Assembly (NCBI GenBank): GCA_947476325.1
Contig: CANJPZ010000015.1
Coordinates: forward strand, 1-57,139
Direction of reading: 5' to 3'
DNA: 57,139 nt
DNA from: Caulobacteraceae bacterium
GTDB lineage: Bacteria > Pseudomonadota > Alphaproteobacteria > Caulobacterales > Caulobacteraceae
Part shown: in pieces, positions 42,743-52,688 of the stretch
Numbering within the stretch: the stretch's first letter is position 1
How the letters are laid out: every line of letters begins with the position of its first letter
The notes under the pieces: model-generated
What the model saw: only the letters and a program-made list of their open reading frames with translations
Database searches by the model: none
What the model was told of the DNA's origin: nothing
Program-made: the position numbers and the translations under genes

Positions 42743-43876
42743 CTAGAGGGACGGGTTGATCAGGTACTTTTCGCCGGTGGCGCGACGGTTGTAGGCGGCC
42801 AGGATATCAAGATCGAGGGCGTCCTTCAGCGAGATCTCGCGGGTGTAGTGGCTGGCGAAGGTGGTCTTCAGCTCGGTCACCACCCGCTGGCGCAGGCGGC
42901 TCAGTTCCACCGGTCCGATCTTCTGCAGGAAAGGCGTCAGCAGCCAGCCGCCGATCGCCCACGAGAAGCCGAAGTTGCGCGACAGCTCGGTGGGACCGGT
43001 GTCCAGCCCGCCGTAGACATAGACCTGCTTGAAGGTCGTCGAGCCGTAACCGCTGAAGCCGGTCATCTTCGCGACGGCAGCGGCTTCCATGGCGGTGAGG
43101 ATGTTGCTGGCCAGCTTGCCGCCCCCGATGGCGTCGAAGGCCAGGGTGGCGCCGGTGTCGCTGACCGCCGCGATCAGGTCGGTCATGAAGCTGACGGAAG
43201 ACGAGTCGACGACATGTTGGGCGCCGATGTCGGTCAGGATCTTCGCCTGTTCGGCGTTGCGTACGATGTTGACCAGGCCGACGCTGTCGGCCAGGCAGAT
43301 CTTGTTCAGCATCTGGCCAAGGTTCGAGGCCGCGGCGGTATGGACCAAGGCCGTGTGCCCTTCGCGGCGCATCACCTCGACCATGCTCAGCGCTGTGAGC
43401 GGATTGACGAAGCACGAAGCGCCGTCGGCGGCCGTGGCGTCGGCCAGAAGAGGCAGGGCCGCGGCGGCCTTGACCACGCGGTACTGGGCGTACATCGCTC
43501 CGCCGAGAATGGCGACGGTCTTGCCCATCAGCGCCTGGGCTTCCGGTGAAGACCCGGCGCCCACCACCGTTCCAGCGCCTTCGTTGCCGACCGGCATCGG
43601 GATGCCGACGCGCGCGGCCAGTGCCGCCATCTGGCTTTGCTGGATCGACATGACGACCGCCGGGCTGTCCTTGGATCCGGCCGCCTTTGCCGTCGAGGCG
43701 TCCGCCCGGCCGAGCAGCAGTCCGAGGTCAGACGGGTTGATGGGGGTGGCTTCGATGCGGACCACGATCTCGTCTGCGGCCGGCTCGGCGATGGGGATCA
43801 TCGCGAGGCTGATCTCAAGCTCGCCCGAAGCCTTGACCAGGGAGCGCAGTTGAAGGCCTTCGCCGAAGTTCGCCAT
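42743..43876 (-). CDS. Zinc-independent MDR alcohol dehydrogenase / quinone reductase-like
   Basis: 377 residues of the medium-chain dehydrogenase/reductase fold. The GroES-like N-terminus has ATPINPSDLGLLLG and VGNEGAGTVVGAG; the Rossmann part carries VHTAAASNLGQMLNKIC and LAFDAIGGGKLASNIL. No structural zinc cysteines are seen. It may reduce enoyl-CoA or quinones. Adjacent thiolase (divergent) and dioxygenase (downstream) suggest a role in catabolism of an acyl or aromatic compound. Confidence 0.83.
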   Translation of the reverse strand: MANFGEGLQLRSLVKASGELEISLAMIPIAEPAADEIVVRIEATPINPSDLGLLLGRADASTAKAAGSKDSPAVVMSIQQSQMAALAARVGIPMPVGNEGAGTVVGAGSSPEAQALMGKTVAILGGAMYAQYRVVKAAAALPLLADATAADGASCFVNPLTALSMVEVMRREGHTALVHTAAASNLGQMLNKICLADSVGLVNIVRNAEQAKILTDIGAQHVVDSSSVSFMTDLIAAVSDTGATLAFDAIGGGKLASNILTAMEAAAVAKMTGFSGYGSTTFKQVYVYGGLDTGPTELSRNFGFSWAIGGWLLTPFLQKIGPVELSRLRQRVVTELKTTFASHYTREISLKDALDLDILAAYNRRATGEKYLINPSL

Positions 43877-44059
43877 GTTCGTCCTTTTGAGTGTTTCAGG
43901 TTTCGGCCAATATCCCGCCGAGTGATCAGCGTTCCTAAAGCTTCGATGTTGGAAAACCTAGGAAAATCAGAGCTGCGGCGGGCCGTAGCCTTTGACGCCG
44001 CCATCGCCTAAAACCCGCTCTCGCCCGCCCGCCGTGGGGCGGAAAGTCCAGGAGTCGAT

Positions 44060-45256
44060 ATGAAGCGCGCAGCCATTGTTTCCCCAATCCGCACCGCCGT
44101 TGGAAAGTACCTTGGCGGTCTTGCCGACGTCAGCGCGGGCGATCTGGGCGCTGTTGTGCTGAAGGCGCTGGTCGAGCGCACGAAGCTGGATCCGGCCCGC
44201 ATCGACGACATCATCTTCGCGCAAGGCTACGCCAATGGCGAAGCGCCGTGCGTCGCGCGCTGGTCGGCCCTGGCTGCCGGCTTTCCCGAGTCCGTGCCGG
44301 GCTATCAGCTGGATCGCCGTTGCGGCTCCGGTCTGCAGTCGATCATCAACGCCGCGATGATGGTCCAGACCGGCGCCGCCGATGTCGTTGTCGCCGGCGG
44401 CGTCGAGAGCATGTCCAATGCCGAATACTACACCACCGACATGCGCCGCGGCGCGCGTGGCGGATCGGTCACCCTGCACGACCGCCTGACCCGGGGCCGG
44501 GTGATGTCCCAGCCCATCGAGCGCTATGGCGTCATCTCGGGTATGATCGAGACGGCCGAGAACCTGGCGCGCGACTATCAGATCAGCCGCGAGGCCTGCG
44601 ATGAATATGCCGCCATGAGCCATCAGCGGGCCGCGGCCGCCTGGGCCGCCGGCAAGTTTGAAGACGAACTGGTTCCGGTCATGGTCAAGCAGAAGAAGGG
44701 CGATCCCGTCGCCTTTGTTCAGGATGAAGGTGTCCGCGCCGATGCGACCGCCGAGAGCCTGGCGAGCCTGCGGGCCATCGAAAAGGGCGGCGTGGTCACC
44801 GCCGGCAACGCCAGCCAGCAGAACGACGCCGCAGCCGCCTGCCTGGTGGTCGCGGAAGACAAACTGGCGGAATTGAACCTGGAGCCCATGGGCTGGTTCG
44901 TTGGCTGGGCGGGCGCCGGGTGCGATCCGTCCCGCATGGGCATCGGCCCGGTGCCGGCGGTGGAGCGGCTGTTCCAGCGGACCGGCATGGGCTGGGATGA
45001 TCTGGATCTGGTCGAGCTGAACGAGGCCTTCGCGCCCCAGGTGCTGGCGGTGCTCAAGGGCTGGGACTGGGACGATCGCAGCCGGCTGAATGTCAACGGC
45101 TCGGGCATCTCGCTGGGGCACCCGATCGGCGCGACCGGCGGACGGATCCTAGCGAATTTGCTGCGTGAACTTCACCGGCGCAATGGCCGCTATGGGCTGG
45201 AGACCATGTGCATCGGCGGCGGCCAGGGCCTGGCTGCCATCTTCGAGCGCGCCTAG
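44060..45256 (+). CDS. Thiolase, acetyl-CoA acyltransferase
   Basis: 398 residues. Nucleophile Cys88 in LDRRCGSGLQS, NEAFAPQVLAV for the second active-site block, GHPIGATGGRI with the catalytic His, and CIGGGQGLAAIFE with the second Cys. Degradative thiolase type by the overall pattern. AGGAG lies ~8 bases upstream. Divergent from the MDR gene with 183 bp between, which must hold both promoters. The 116 bp after it have no feature. Confidence 0.92.
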   Translation: MKRAAIVSPIRTAVGKYLGGLADVSAGDLGAVVLKALVERTKLDPARIDDIIFAQGYANGEAPCVARWSALAAGFPESVPGYQLDRRCGSGLQSIINAAMMVQTGAADVVVAGGVESMSNAEYYTTDMRRGARGGSVTLHDRLTRGRVMSQPIERYGVISGMIETAENLARDYQISREACDEYAAMSHQRAAAAWAAGKFEDELVPVMVKQKKGDPVAFVQDEGVRADATAESLASLRAIEKGGVVTAGNASQQNDAAAACLVVAEDKLAELNLEPMGWFVGWAGAGCDPSRMGIGPVPAVERLFQRTGMGWDDLDLVELNEAFAPQVLAVLKGWDWDDRSRLNVNGSGISLGHPIGATGGRILANLLRELHRRNGRYGLETMCIGGGQGLAAIFERA

Positions 45257-45372
45257 GAAGATATGGCGCCGGAGTTTCGCAGCGCGCAACCACATCCAGA
45301 CGGCGAGACCCACGACTCGCCAGTTCGAATTCATGCCGGACAGTCGCCGTCTCATCGTTACTCAACAGGGTT

Positions 45373-46128
45373 CTAGACTATCATCCCGCCATCGACACGG
45401 ATCGTCTGACCGGTGACGTAATCGGCCTTGTCGGAGGCCAGCCAGGCCACCGCGTCGGCAATGTGCTGGGCTGCACCCCAGCGGCCTTCCAGCGGCAACA
45501 GGCGGCGCATGGCTTCAAAAGTCTTTTCCCGGTCGACGCCCGACTTGAAGGCGGTGGTCCACATGCCGTCGTCGATGACGCCGGGCGCCACGGCGTTTAC
45601 CCTTACACCCACCCGGCCAAGGTCTATGGAGGCGTTGCGGGTAAAGGCGTTCACCGCGCCCTTGGAGGTCGAATAGGCAATCTGGCCTGTGCCGCCGGAG
45701 AAGGCGGCCACCGACGAGATGTTGACGATATTGCCCCGCGTCGCCGTCAGGGACTCGGTCAGGGCGTGGCTCAGCAAGATCAGGTTGCGGACATTGACCA
45801 TCATGATCCGGTCCAATTCGTCGTCGGTGATCTTGGCCAGAGCCTGGCGGCCACCGACGCCGGCATTGTTGACCAGGATGTCGATTTTCGGCTCTGCGGC
45901 CAGCACAGCCGCCGCCGCGGTCTTCCAGCCATCGGCGCGCGACAGGTCTGCCTCAACCACAACCGGATTGTTTGGCATGGACGCCGCCAGTTCGCGTAAG
46001 GCGTCTCCGCTGCGCGCGACCAGGATCACCCGCGCCCCGTCGGCAGCCAGGGTGCGGGCGATCGCTTCTCCGAGGCCCCGGCTGGCGCCCGTAACAACGG
46101 CGGTCTTGCCCTTAAAGTTATAGGTCAT
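45373..46128 (-). CDS. Short-chain dehydrogenase/reductase
   Basis: 251 residues, classical SDR: cofactor loop TGASRGLGEAIA, acidic/Arg environment VARSGD suggesting NADP, NNAGVGG, catalytic Ser in NISSVAAFSGG and YSTSKGAV (Tyr-x3-Lys), and PGVIDDGMW after it. C-terminal YVTGQTIRVDGGMIV is typical. It may act as a 3-hydroxyacyl-CoA dehydrogenase next to the thiolase, which is inferred from position only. Confidence 0.92.
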   Translation of the reverse strand: MTYNFKGKTAVVTGASRGLGEAIARTLAADGARVILVARSGDALRELAASMPNNPVVVEADLSRADGWKTAAAAVLAAEPKIDILVNNAGVGGRQALAKITDDELDRIMMVNVRNLILLSHALTESLTATRGNIVNISSVAAFSGGTGQIAYSTSKGAVNAFTRNASIDLGRVGVRVNAVAPGVIDDGMWTTAFKSGVDREKTFEAMRRLLPLEGRWGAAQHIADAVAWLASDKADYVTGQTIRVDGGMIV

Positions 46129-46306
46129 CGGTCATATCCCCTCGCACGGCTCTGCGTTTGACTTACGCTAGCGTCTGGCGAGCGGCGCGGCCAGCCTTGC
46201 TTGAGGGCGCGCGGCGGCGCGAGAGGCTTGACCATTCCTGCAGAACGGCCTTCGCTGCCGGCAAGGCGGCGCCTCGTGTCCGGGCGTCCCGGTTATGGGG
46301 GCCGAC

Positions 46307-48352
46307 ATGCACAATATCAGCCGGCGCAGCGCGCTTGTCGGGGTACTGGCGGGCGGGGCTGCGCTCAGCGCCTTTGGGCCCGTCGCCGCGGCCGGCAAGC
46401 CGCAGTTCGGAACCTTCGGCATCGATCCGGCCGGGATGGACAAATCGGTCTCGCCCGGCGAGGATTTTTTCCGTTTCGTCAACGGCGCCTGGTTGCGCAG
46501 CAACACCATTCCCCCCGACCGCTCGCGCTGGAGCGAGTTCGACCGTCTCGGTGAGTTATCCGACCAGTATACAAAGGCCATTCTTGAGCAAGCGTCCGGC
46601 CCGGCCGCCGCCGGCATTGCCCGCAAGGTCGGCGAGTTTTACGCCAGCTATATGGATGAGGCGGCGATCGAACGACTGGGCGCATCGCCCCTCAAACCGG
46701 ACCTGGACCGAATCGCCGCCATCTCTACGCTGGCGGATCTGGCCACGGCTTTTGCCTGGATCACCCGCGACACCACTTCCACCCTTCCCATCGGTTTTGG
46801 CATCGGCGTCGATCAGAAGACGCCCACCCGTTACACCACCAGCCTGGGGCAGGGAGGTCTGGGCCTGCCTGACCGCGACTACTATCTGGTCGATCAGCCG
46901 GCATTCGTCGCCAACCGCACCGCCTATCGCAAGCACATCGCGGCCATGTTTGCTCTGGCCGGCATCGCCGATGGCGCCGGCAAAGCCGAGCGAATTTATG
47001 CGCTGGAGGAAAAGCTCGCCCGCACCCACTGGTCGCGGATCGAGTCCCGCGATTCCGACAAGACCTACAATGTCTGGCAGACCAGTGAGTTCGCCGGCAA
47101 GGCGTCCGGCTTTGACTGGGTCCGGTTCTTCACTGGCCTGGCGGTGGAGAACCGCCCCAACTTTGTGGTGCGCCAGCCCGGCGCCCTGACCGCCTTTGCC
47201 GCTCTGGCCCCCACCGTCGCCATGGCCGACTGGCGCGACTATCTGTCGTTCCACCTGATCAGTTCGAGCGCTGGCGTGCTGTCCAAGGCCTTTGTAGACG
47301 AGAATTTCGATTTTTCCGGCCGTACCCTGAACGGCACGCCGGAACTCGCTGTCCGCTGGAAGCGCGGCGTTGCGGCGACCAACGCGGCCCTGGGCGATGC
47401 GGTGGGGCGGCTCTATGCGGCAAGACATTTCCCGCCGGAGTCCAAGGTCAAGGCCCAGGCCCTGATCACCAACGTGAAGGCCGCCCTGGCCAAGCGCATC
47501 CAGGGCCTGACCTGGATGACCCCTCCAACCAAGCAAAAGGCGCTCACCAAGCTGGCTTCTCTGCGGGTCGAGGTCGGCTATGAAGAAAAGCCGCGCGACT
47601 ATTCCAGCTTCCAGGTCGTGCGAGGTGACGCCTACGGCAATCGTATGCGCTCGATACGCTATGAGACCGAGCGCGAGATGGGCCGGCTGACCCGCCCCGT
47701 GGATCGGGGCGAATGGTCAATGACGGCGGCCACCGTGAACGCGTCGTCCAACTTCACTCTGGTCAAGGTTATGTTCCCTGCTGCCATCCTGCAGCCGCCG
47801 TTCTTTGACCCCAACGCCGATCCTGCCGTGAACTATGGCGGCATCGGCGTCGTTATCGGTCACGAGATCAGCCACCAGTTCGACGATCAGGGCTCGAAAT
47901 ACGACTCCACGGGCAAGCTGGAAAATTGGTGGACCGAGGCGGACCTGACCCAGTTCAAGGCGGCCGCGCAAAAGTTGTCGGACCAGTACGACGCCTACGA
48001 GCCTCTGCCCGGCATGCACATCCAGGGCGCCCTGACGTTGGGCGAAAACATCGGCGACCTGGCAGGCATCGCCATCGCCCGAGACGCCTATGTCGCCTCG
48101 CTGGGCGGACGGCCCGCGCCCGTGATCGAAGGCTATACCGGCGACCAGCGCTTCTTCATGGGGTACGCTCAGGTGTGGCGCCAGCTGGTCCGCGAAGCCG
48201 CCGCCCGCCAGCGCCTGACCACCGACCCCCACTCGCCCGGCGAATATCGCGCCTATACGGTGCGCAATGTCGATGCCTGGCACACGGCGTTCAACGTGCG
48301 GGCAGGGCAAAAGCTCTATCTTCCGCAAAGCCAGCGCGTCGTGGTCTGGTAG
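46307..48352 (+). CDS. M13-family zinc metallopeptidase (PepO/neprilysin-like)
   Basis: About 681 residues from ATG 46307, preceded by GGGGG; an ATG at 46295 is the alternative. Tat-like signal SRRSALVGVLAGGAALSAFGPVAAAG. The catalytic zinc motif HEISH lies at residues ~519-523 (VIGHEISHQFDDQG), with ENIGDLAG supplying the Glu ligand and the C-terminal RNVDAWHTAF region. Periplasmic endopeptidase acting on short peptides. The N-terminal SPGEDFFRFVNGAWL is a family hallmark. Confidence 0.93.
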   Translation: MHNISRRSALVGVLAGGAALSAFGPVAAAGKPQFGTFGIDPAGMDKSVSPGEDFFRFVNGAWLRSNTIPPDRSRWSEFDRLGELSDQYTKAILEQASGPAAAGIARKVGEFYASYMDEAAIERLGASPLKPDLDRIAAISTLADLATAFAWITRDTTSTLPIGFGIGVDQKTPTRYTTSLGQGGLGLPDRDYYLVDQPAFVANRTAYRKHIAAMFALAGIADGAGKAERIYALEEKLARTHWSRIESRDSDKTYNVWQTSEFAGKASGFDWVRFFTGLAVENRPNFVVRQPGALTAFAALAPTVAMADWRDYLSFHLISSSAGVLSKAFVDENFDFSGRTLNGTPELAVRWKRGVAATNAALGDAVGRLYAARHFPPESKVKAQALITNVKAALAKRIQGLTWMTPPTKQKALTKLASLRVEVGYEEKPRDYSSFQVVRGDAYGNRMRSIRYETEREMGRLTRPVDRGEWSMTAATVNASSNFTLVKVMFPAAILQPPFFDPNADPAVNYGGIGVVIGHEISHQFDDQGSKYDSTGKLENWWTEADLTQFKAAAQKLSDQYDAYEPLPGMHIQGALTLGENIGDLAGIAIARDAYVASLGGRPAPVIEGYTGDQRFFMGYAQVWRQLVREAAARQRLTTDPHSPGEYRAYTVRNVDAWHTAFNVRAGQKLYLPQSQRVVVW

Positions 48353-48418
48353 CGACCTGCTCGCCTGACCCATCGCCCACCTGAATTTACAATTCCGGTA
48401 ACGCAAGGCTCTCTGCCC

Positions 48419-49090
48419 ATGTCCAGCATCACCATCTTCCACCTCGAAGGCCGCCGCTCGGACCGCATTGTCTGGCTGATGGAAGAGCTGGGCCTACCTT
48501 ACGATCTCGAGTTCAAACGGGGCGACCTCATGGGCTCCATGGCGCTGGTCAGGGCCCTGAACCCTGTGGCGCCGGTCGTGCCGACGGTAAGGGACGGCGA
48601 GGACATTCTGACCGAGTCCGGCGCCATCATCGAAGTCCTGCTGGCCCGCCATGCGCCAGGCAAGCTGGAGCCGGCCGTCACTAGCCCTGACTATCCGGCG
48701 CACAGGATGTGGATGCACTATGCCGAGGGCACCATGTGCGCACGATTGTTTTCCGACTACCGCGCCTGGCGGGTAACGCCGCCCACGGCGCGCTCACCGC
48801 TGGTCGATTCCGAAGCTGTGGTCCAGTTCGCCGAGGACTTTCTGGCAGCGCATCCCTGGTTCGGCGGGGCGGAATTCTCCACCGCCGACATCATGATGAA
48901 GTTTCCGCTGGACGTGGCCACGCGTCTGAACCTGGTGGATGAGACCTTGTTCCCCAGGGTCGCGGAATGGAAAGCGAAGATCGAAGCCCGCGCCGCGTTC
49001 CAGCGCGCCCTGGCCCGCGCCCGCCCCGACGGCATGGTCGGCGCTCTCCCGGCCCTTGCCCAGCACGCCCCGTCCGGGCCGCGGGGCTAG
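48419..49090 (+). CDS. Glutathione S-transferase family protein
   Basis: 223 residues. Thioredoxin-like N-terminal domain with SDRIVWLMEELGLPYDLE, cis-Pro in PVVPTVRDG and the Glu-Ser glutathione contact ESGAIIEVLL. The all-helical C-terminal domain has GAEFSTADIMMKFPLD, the usual N-capping motif. The cellular substrate is unknown. A perfect terminator-like hairpin follows at 49101. Confidence 0.92.
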   Translation: MSSITIFHLEGRRSDRIVWLMEELGLPYDLEFKRGDLMGSMALVRALNPVAPVVPTVRDGEDILTESGAIIEVLLARHAPGKLEPAVTSPDYPAHRMWMHYAEGTMCARLFSDYRAWRVTPPTARSPLVDSEAVVQFAEDFLAAHPWFGGAEFSTADIMMKFPLDVATRLNLVDETLFPRVAEWKAKIEARAAFQRALARARPDGMVGALPALAQHAPSGPRG

Positions 49091-49100
49091 GCCGAAGTCT

Positions 49101-49130
49101 CGGCGGCTTCCCTTTGGGGGGAAGCCGCCG
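49101..49130. terminator. Bidirectional terminator, 12-bp stem
   Basis: CGGCGGCTTCCC (49101-49112) pairs perfectly with GGGAAGCCGCCG (49119-49130) around the loop TTTGGG, followed by TCATTCTGTT. It sits between the convergent GST (stop 49090) and thiolase (stop 49142) genes, so it can end both transcripts. Confidence 0.85.
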
Positions 49131-49141
49131 TCATTCTGTTC

Positions 49142-50314
49142 CTACTTGTAGATCTCGAACAGGCCGGCGCCGCCCTGTCCGCCGCCGATGCACATGGTGA
49201 CCACGCCCCATTTGGCGCCGCGACGGCGGCCTTCCTGCAGGATGTGGCCGGTGCAGCGCGCGCCGGTCATGCCGAACGGGTGGCCGATTGAGATCGAGCC
49301 GCCGTTCACATTGTACTTGGCCGGATCGATGCCCAGGCGGTCGCGCGAATAGAGGCACTGGCTGGCGAAGGCTTCGTTCAGTTCCCAGATGTCGATGTCA
49401 TCGACGGTCAGGCCCTGGCGCTTCAGAAGCTTCGGCACGGCGAACACGGGACCAATGCCCATTTCGTCGGGCTCACAGCCGGCCATGGCCCACGAGACAA
49501 AGCGGCCCAGGGGCTGCAGTCCGCGGCGTTCGGCTTCCTTGGCTTCCATCAGCACCACGGCTGCGCCGCCGTCCGACAGCTGGCTGGCGTTGCCGGCAGT
49601 GACGTACTTGCCCGGGCCCTTGACGGGCTGCAGGGAGGCTAGGCCCTCGTGCGTGGTCTCGGGCCGATTGCACTCATCGCGATCGACCACATAGTCGACG
49701 ATTGTTTCTTCCTTGGTCTCCTTGTTGACGACCTTCATCTTGGTCGCCATCGGCACGATCTCGTCCTTGAACAGATCAGCCTTCTGGGCCGCGGCCATGC
49801 GGCGCTGGGACTCCAGCGAATATTCGTCCTGGTATTCGCGACTGACGCCGTAGCGCTCGGCGACGATGTCGGCGGTATCGATCATGGCCATGAAGATGTC
49901 GGGCGCCAGCTTCGGCAGTTCGGGGTCGATCGATTCCTTCGGAACGCCGCCGCCGGGGATCGAAATGCTTTCGACACCGCCAGCTACCACACAATCGGCG
50001 CCGTCGCCACGGATGTGGTTGGCGGCCATGGCGATGGCCTGCAGACCTGACGAGCAGAAACGGTTGATCGAGACGCCACCCGTGGTCTTGGGCATGCCGG
50101 CCAGGAGAGCGGCCAGGCGCGCAATGTTCGGCGCGGCGTGGGCGTTATTGCCCAGATAGCAGTCCTCGACGAAGTCAGCCTCGACGCCAGACTTGGCAAC
50201 GGCGTGCTTGATGGCGTGCGCGGCCATCGACATCGGCGGGGTGATATTGAAGCCACCTCGGCCCGACTTGGCCAGACCCGTGCGGGCGTAGGATACGATG
50301 ACGGCTTCGCGCAT
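49142..50314 (-). CDS. Thiolase, acetyl-CoA C-acetyltransferase
   Basis: About 390 residues from ATG 50314, with AAGGAAG ~7 bases upstream. Cys87 in NRFCSSGLQ, NEAFASQCLYSRD, His in SIGHPFGMTGAR and CIGGGQGGAGLFE. The pattern HPFGMTG and the Cys-Ser-Ser-Gly nucleophile suit a beta-ketothiolase of fatty-acid or related degradation. Divergent from the enoyl-CoA hydratase gene; the 206 bp between them hold both promoters. Confidence 0.92.
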   Translation of the reverse strand: MREAVIVSYARTGLAKSGRGGFNITPPMSMAAHAIKHAVAKSGVEADFVEDCYLGNNAHAAPNIARLAALLAGMPKTTGGVSINRFCSSGLQAIAMAANHIRGDGADCVVAGGVESISIPGGGVPKESIDPELPKLAPDIFMAMIDTADIVAERYGVSREYQDEYSLESQRRMAAAQKADLFKDEIVPMATKMKVVNKETKEETIVDYVVDRDECNRPETTHEGLASLQPVKGPGKYVTAGNASQLSDGGAAVVLMEAKEAERRGLQPLGRFVSWAMAGCEPDEMGIGPVFAVPKLLKRQGLTVDDIDIWELNEAFASQCLYSRDRLGIDPAKYNVNGGSISIGHPFGMTGARCTGHILQEGRRRGAKWGVVTMCIGGGQGGAGLFEIYK

Positions 50315-50520
50315 GGTGACTTCCTTGATTTGGGCGCCCGACCGGGACGCATGGAGCATTCCGGTTCGTATTGTCTGAGGCGGACGGCAAAGACAACTGG
50401 TTGTCAGGGGAAACCGCAACTGGATGGTGGTCAGGGATCAAACCCCAACAGGCGAAATCCTGCTTTGCGTCCCCCTTGGGATCGGCCATGAACACCTCGC
50501 GTGAAACGGAGGGATCTTCC

Positions 50521-51285
50521 ATGCTGCTGATCGACAAGTCCGATGGCGTCGCCACGGTGACCATCAACCGGCCGGAGGCTATGAACGCCATGTCGCGCGG
50601 CCTGCGAGTCGCGCTTGACCAGACTTTCAAAGGCCTGCGCGACGATGACGATATACGCGCTGTGGTCCTGACCGGGGCTGGCGAGCGGGCGTTCACCGCC
50701 GGCCTTGATCTGAAGGAACTTGGCGTAGAGGGCCTGGGCGCCGCCAATGCGACGACGCCGGACGACAATCCAGTTCTGGCCGTCCTGCAATGCGGCAAGC
50801 CGGTTATCGGCGCCATCAACGGCGTAGCAATAACCGGCGGTTTCGAACTGGCCCTAGCCTGCGACGTCCTGATCGCCTCGACCAATGCTCGGTTCGCCGA
50901 CACCCACGCCCGCGTCGGCATCACACCGGGCTGGGGTCTGTCGCAGAAACTGTCGCGCATCGTCGGCATCTATCGGGCCAAGGAACTGTCCCTGACCGGC
51001 AACTTCATCGACGCCGCGACCGCCTGCGACTGGGGCCTGGTCAACCGGGTCGTGGCGCCAGACGAGTTGATGCCTGCGGCGCTCAAGTTGGCGCATGAGA
51101 TGGCCACCATCCCGCGGGCCATGCTGCGGACCTACAAGGCGATGATCGACGACGGCTACGCCCTCCCGTTCAGCGAGGGCCTCGCGCTCGAGCACCAGCG
51201 CTCCACCGAGCACAATGCCGATATTACGCCGGCTCAGGTTGAGACAAATCGCCTCGAAGTCCTGGCCCGGGGACGCAAGCAGTAG
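50521..51285 (+). CDS. Enoyl-CoA hydratase
   Basis: 254 residues from ATG 50521, with GGAGGG ~7 bases upstream; the longer frame is not used. Crotonase fold: VTINRPEAMNAMS, oxyanion-hole segments FTAGLDLKEL and GVAITGGFELALACDVLIAS, then FADTHARVGITPGWGLSQKL. Glu/Thr at the two catalytic positions leave the exact reaction open. It works with thiolases in beta-oxidation-type breakdown. Confidence 0.9.
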   Translation: MLLIDKSDGVATVTINRPEAMNAMSRGLRVALDQTFKGLRDDDDIRAVVLTGAGERAFTAGLDLKELGVEGLGAANATTPDDNPVLAVLQCGKPVIGAINGVAITGGFELALACDVLIASTNARFADTHARVGITPGWGLSQKLSRIVGIYRAKELSLTGNFIDAATACDWGLVNRVVAPDELMPAALKLAHEMATIPRAMLRTYKAMIDDGYALPFSEGLALEHQRSTEHNADITPAQVETNRLEVLARGRKQ

Positions 51286-51354
51286 CCCGAACCGCAGAAT
51301 GGGTATTTGATCTGGCGAAACATTATGCCGCTAAGGCTCAGGGAATATCCAGGA

Positions 51355-52647
51355 ATGACCAAGCTTACACGCCGTACGCTGGGCCTGACCGCAGCCGCCG
51401 CCGTCCTTGCACCGGCGTTTCGGGCCATGGCCCAGACAAACGACCTCAAGACCGCCGCCCGCGACATGTGGCTGTTCAGCTTGCCGCTGATCGAGATGGC
51501 CCGCACACGCCTGCCGGCCGGCGGGCCGCCCAACCGACTAAACCACACGCGCGTTCTGGCGGGCCCCTCGAACACCGGCGTCACCACCCCCAATAATGAC
51601 ACTCTTTATTCCACCGCCTGGCTGGACCTGCGCGGCGGGCCCGTGCAGCTGGTCCTGCCCGCCACAGGGACCCGCTACATCTCTGTCGCCCTGATGGACA
51701 TGTACACCAACAACTTCGCCGTGCCCGGAACGCGGACCAATGGCGGTGGCGGAGGGACCTTCACCATCGTCGGACCCAATGATCCGACCCCCGACGGTCC
51801 TAGGGTGCTGCGCTCGCCGACCGGCTGGGTGTGGATGCTGGTGCGAACTCTGGTGCCAAGCGAGGTTGACCTCGACGCGGCACACGCGGTGCAGGACGGG
51901 GTCGTCATCTCCGGCGGCGTCGCCGGCGCAGCACCGGTCAAGTCGGTACCGCGCACCGCCCCCTGGCAAGACTATTTCACTTCGGCCCAGGCGCTTATTA
52001 CCGAGAGCCCCCCGCCACCTGCCGAGGTTGACGTCTTCTCACGCAACGCAGCTCTGGGCATCAAGCCTGGCGAGCGGTTCGATCCGGCGCGTTTTACGCC
52101 GGAGCAGGGCGCCCTGATCGCGGGCGGCATTGCCGAGGCGCGGGCGCTGCTCGCCCAGCCGGTTGGCGCGGCAGCCGTGGTGGGACAGTTCGGCCGCGAC
52201 TACACGACCCGCGCCCGTATCGCCCTGACCGGTCTGGCAGCCTTGCCGCGCGAGGAGGCGATTTACACGCGCATCGCTCCACCCGCCGGCCAGACGGCGC
52301 TTGATGGCGCGAAGGCCTACCGACTGACTTTCAGCAAAGCCCAGTTGCCGCCAGTCGCCGCCTTCTGGTCGCTCTCGATGTACCGCGTCACCCCCGAGGG
52401 CCAGATGTACTTCGCCGAGAACCCCATCCATCGCTACGCAATCGGCGATCGCACGCCGGGCCTGATCTACAACGCTGATGGATCGCTCGACATCTGGATC
52501 GGTTCGGCCGACCCGGGTCCGGAACGCCGCTCCAACTGGCTGCCTGCGCCGCCGACCGGGCCGATCAGTCTGAACCTGCGCGGCTATCTGCCAAAGAAGG
52601 TCTGGCTGGACGGTCAGTACCAGCCACCGGCTCTGGCCGCGCTCTGA
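51355..52647 (+). CDS. DUF1254/DUF1214 domain secreted protein
   Basis: 430 residues. Tat-type signal peptide (KLTRRTLGLTAAAAVLAPAF, cleavage near AMAQ). DUF1254 part (~30-170) with NNDTLYSTAWLDLRGGPV and RYISVALMDMYTNNF; DUF1214 part at the end with FSKAQLPPVAAFWSLSMY and NWLPAPPTGPISLNLRGYLP in outline. Periplasmic. No biochemical function is firmly assigned to this common pair of domains. The next gene, also secreted, follows after 41 bp. Confidence 0.88.
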   Translation: MTKLTRRTLGLTAAAAVLAPAFRAMAQTNDLKTAARDMWLFSLPLIEMARTRLPAGGPPNRLNHTRVLAGPSNTGVTTPNNDTLYSTAWLDLRGGPVQLVLPATGTRYISVALMDMYTNNFAVPGTRTNGGGGGTFTIVGPNDPTPDGPRVLRSPTGWVWMLVRTLVPSEVDLDAAHAVQDGVVISGGVAGAAPVKSVPRTAPWQDYFTSAQALITESPPPPAEVDVFSRNAALGIKPGERFDPARFTPEQGALIAGGIAEARALLAQPVGAAAVVGQFGRDYTTRARIALTGLAALPREEAIYTRIAPPAGQTALDGAKAYRLTFSKAQLPPVAAFWSLSMYRVTPEGQMYFAENPIHRYAIGDRTPGLIYNADGSLDIWIGSADPGPERRSNWLPAPPTGPISLNLRGYLPKKVWLDGQYQPPALAAL

Positions 52648-52688
52648 TCGATTCTACCCATGCAACAGGACGAACCGGGGAAGACCTG

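Noticed and set aside
43967-45121. 384-codon frame antisense to the first thiolase
   Set aside because: Shadow of a definite thiolase gene; composition typical of reverse-complement high-GC coding DNA.
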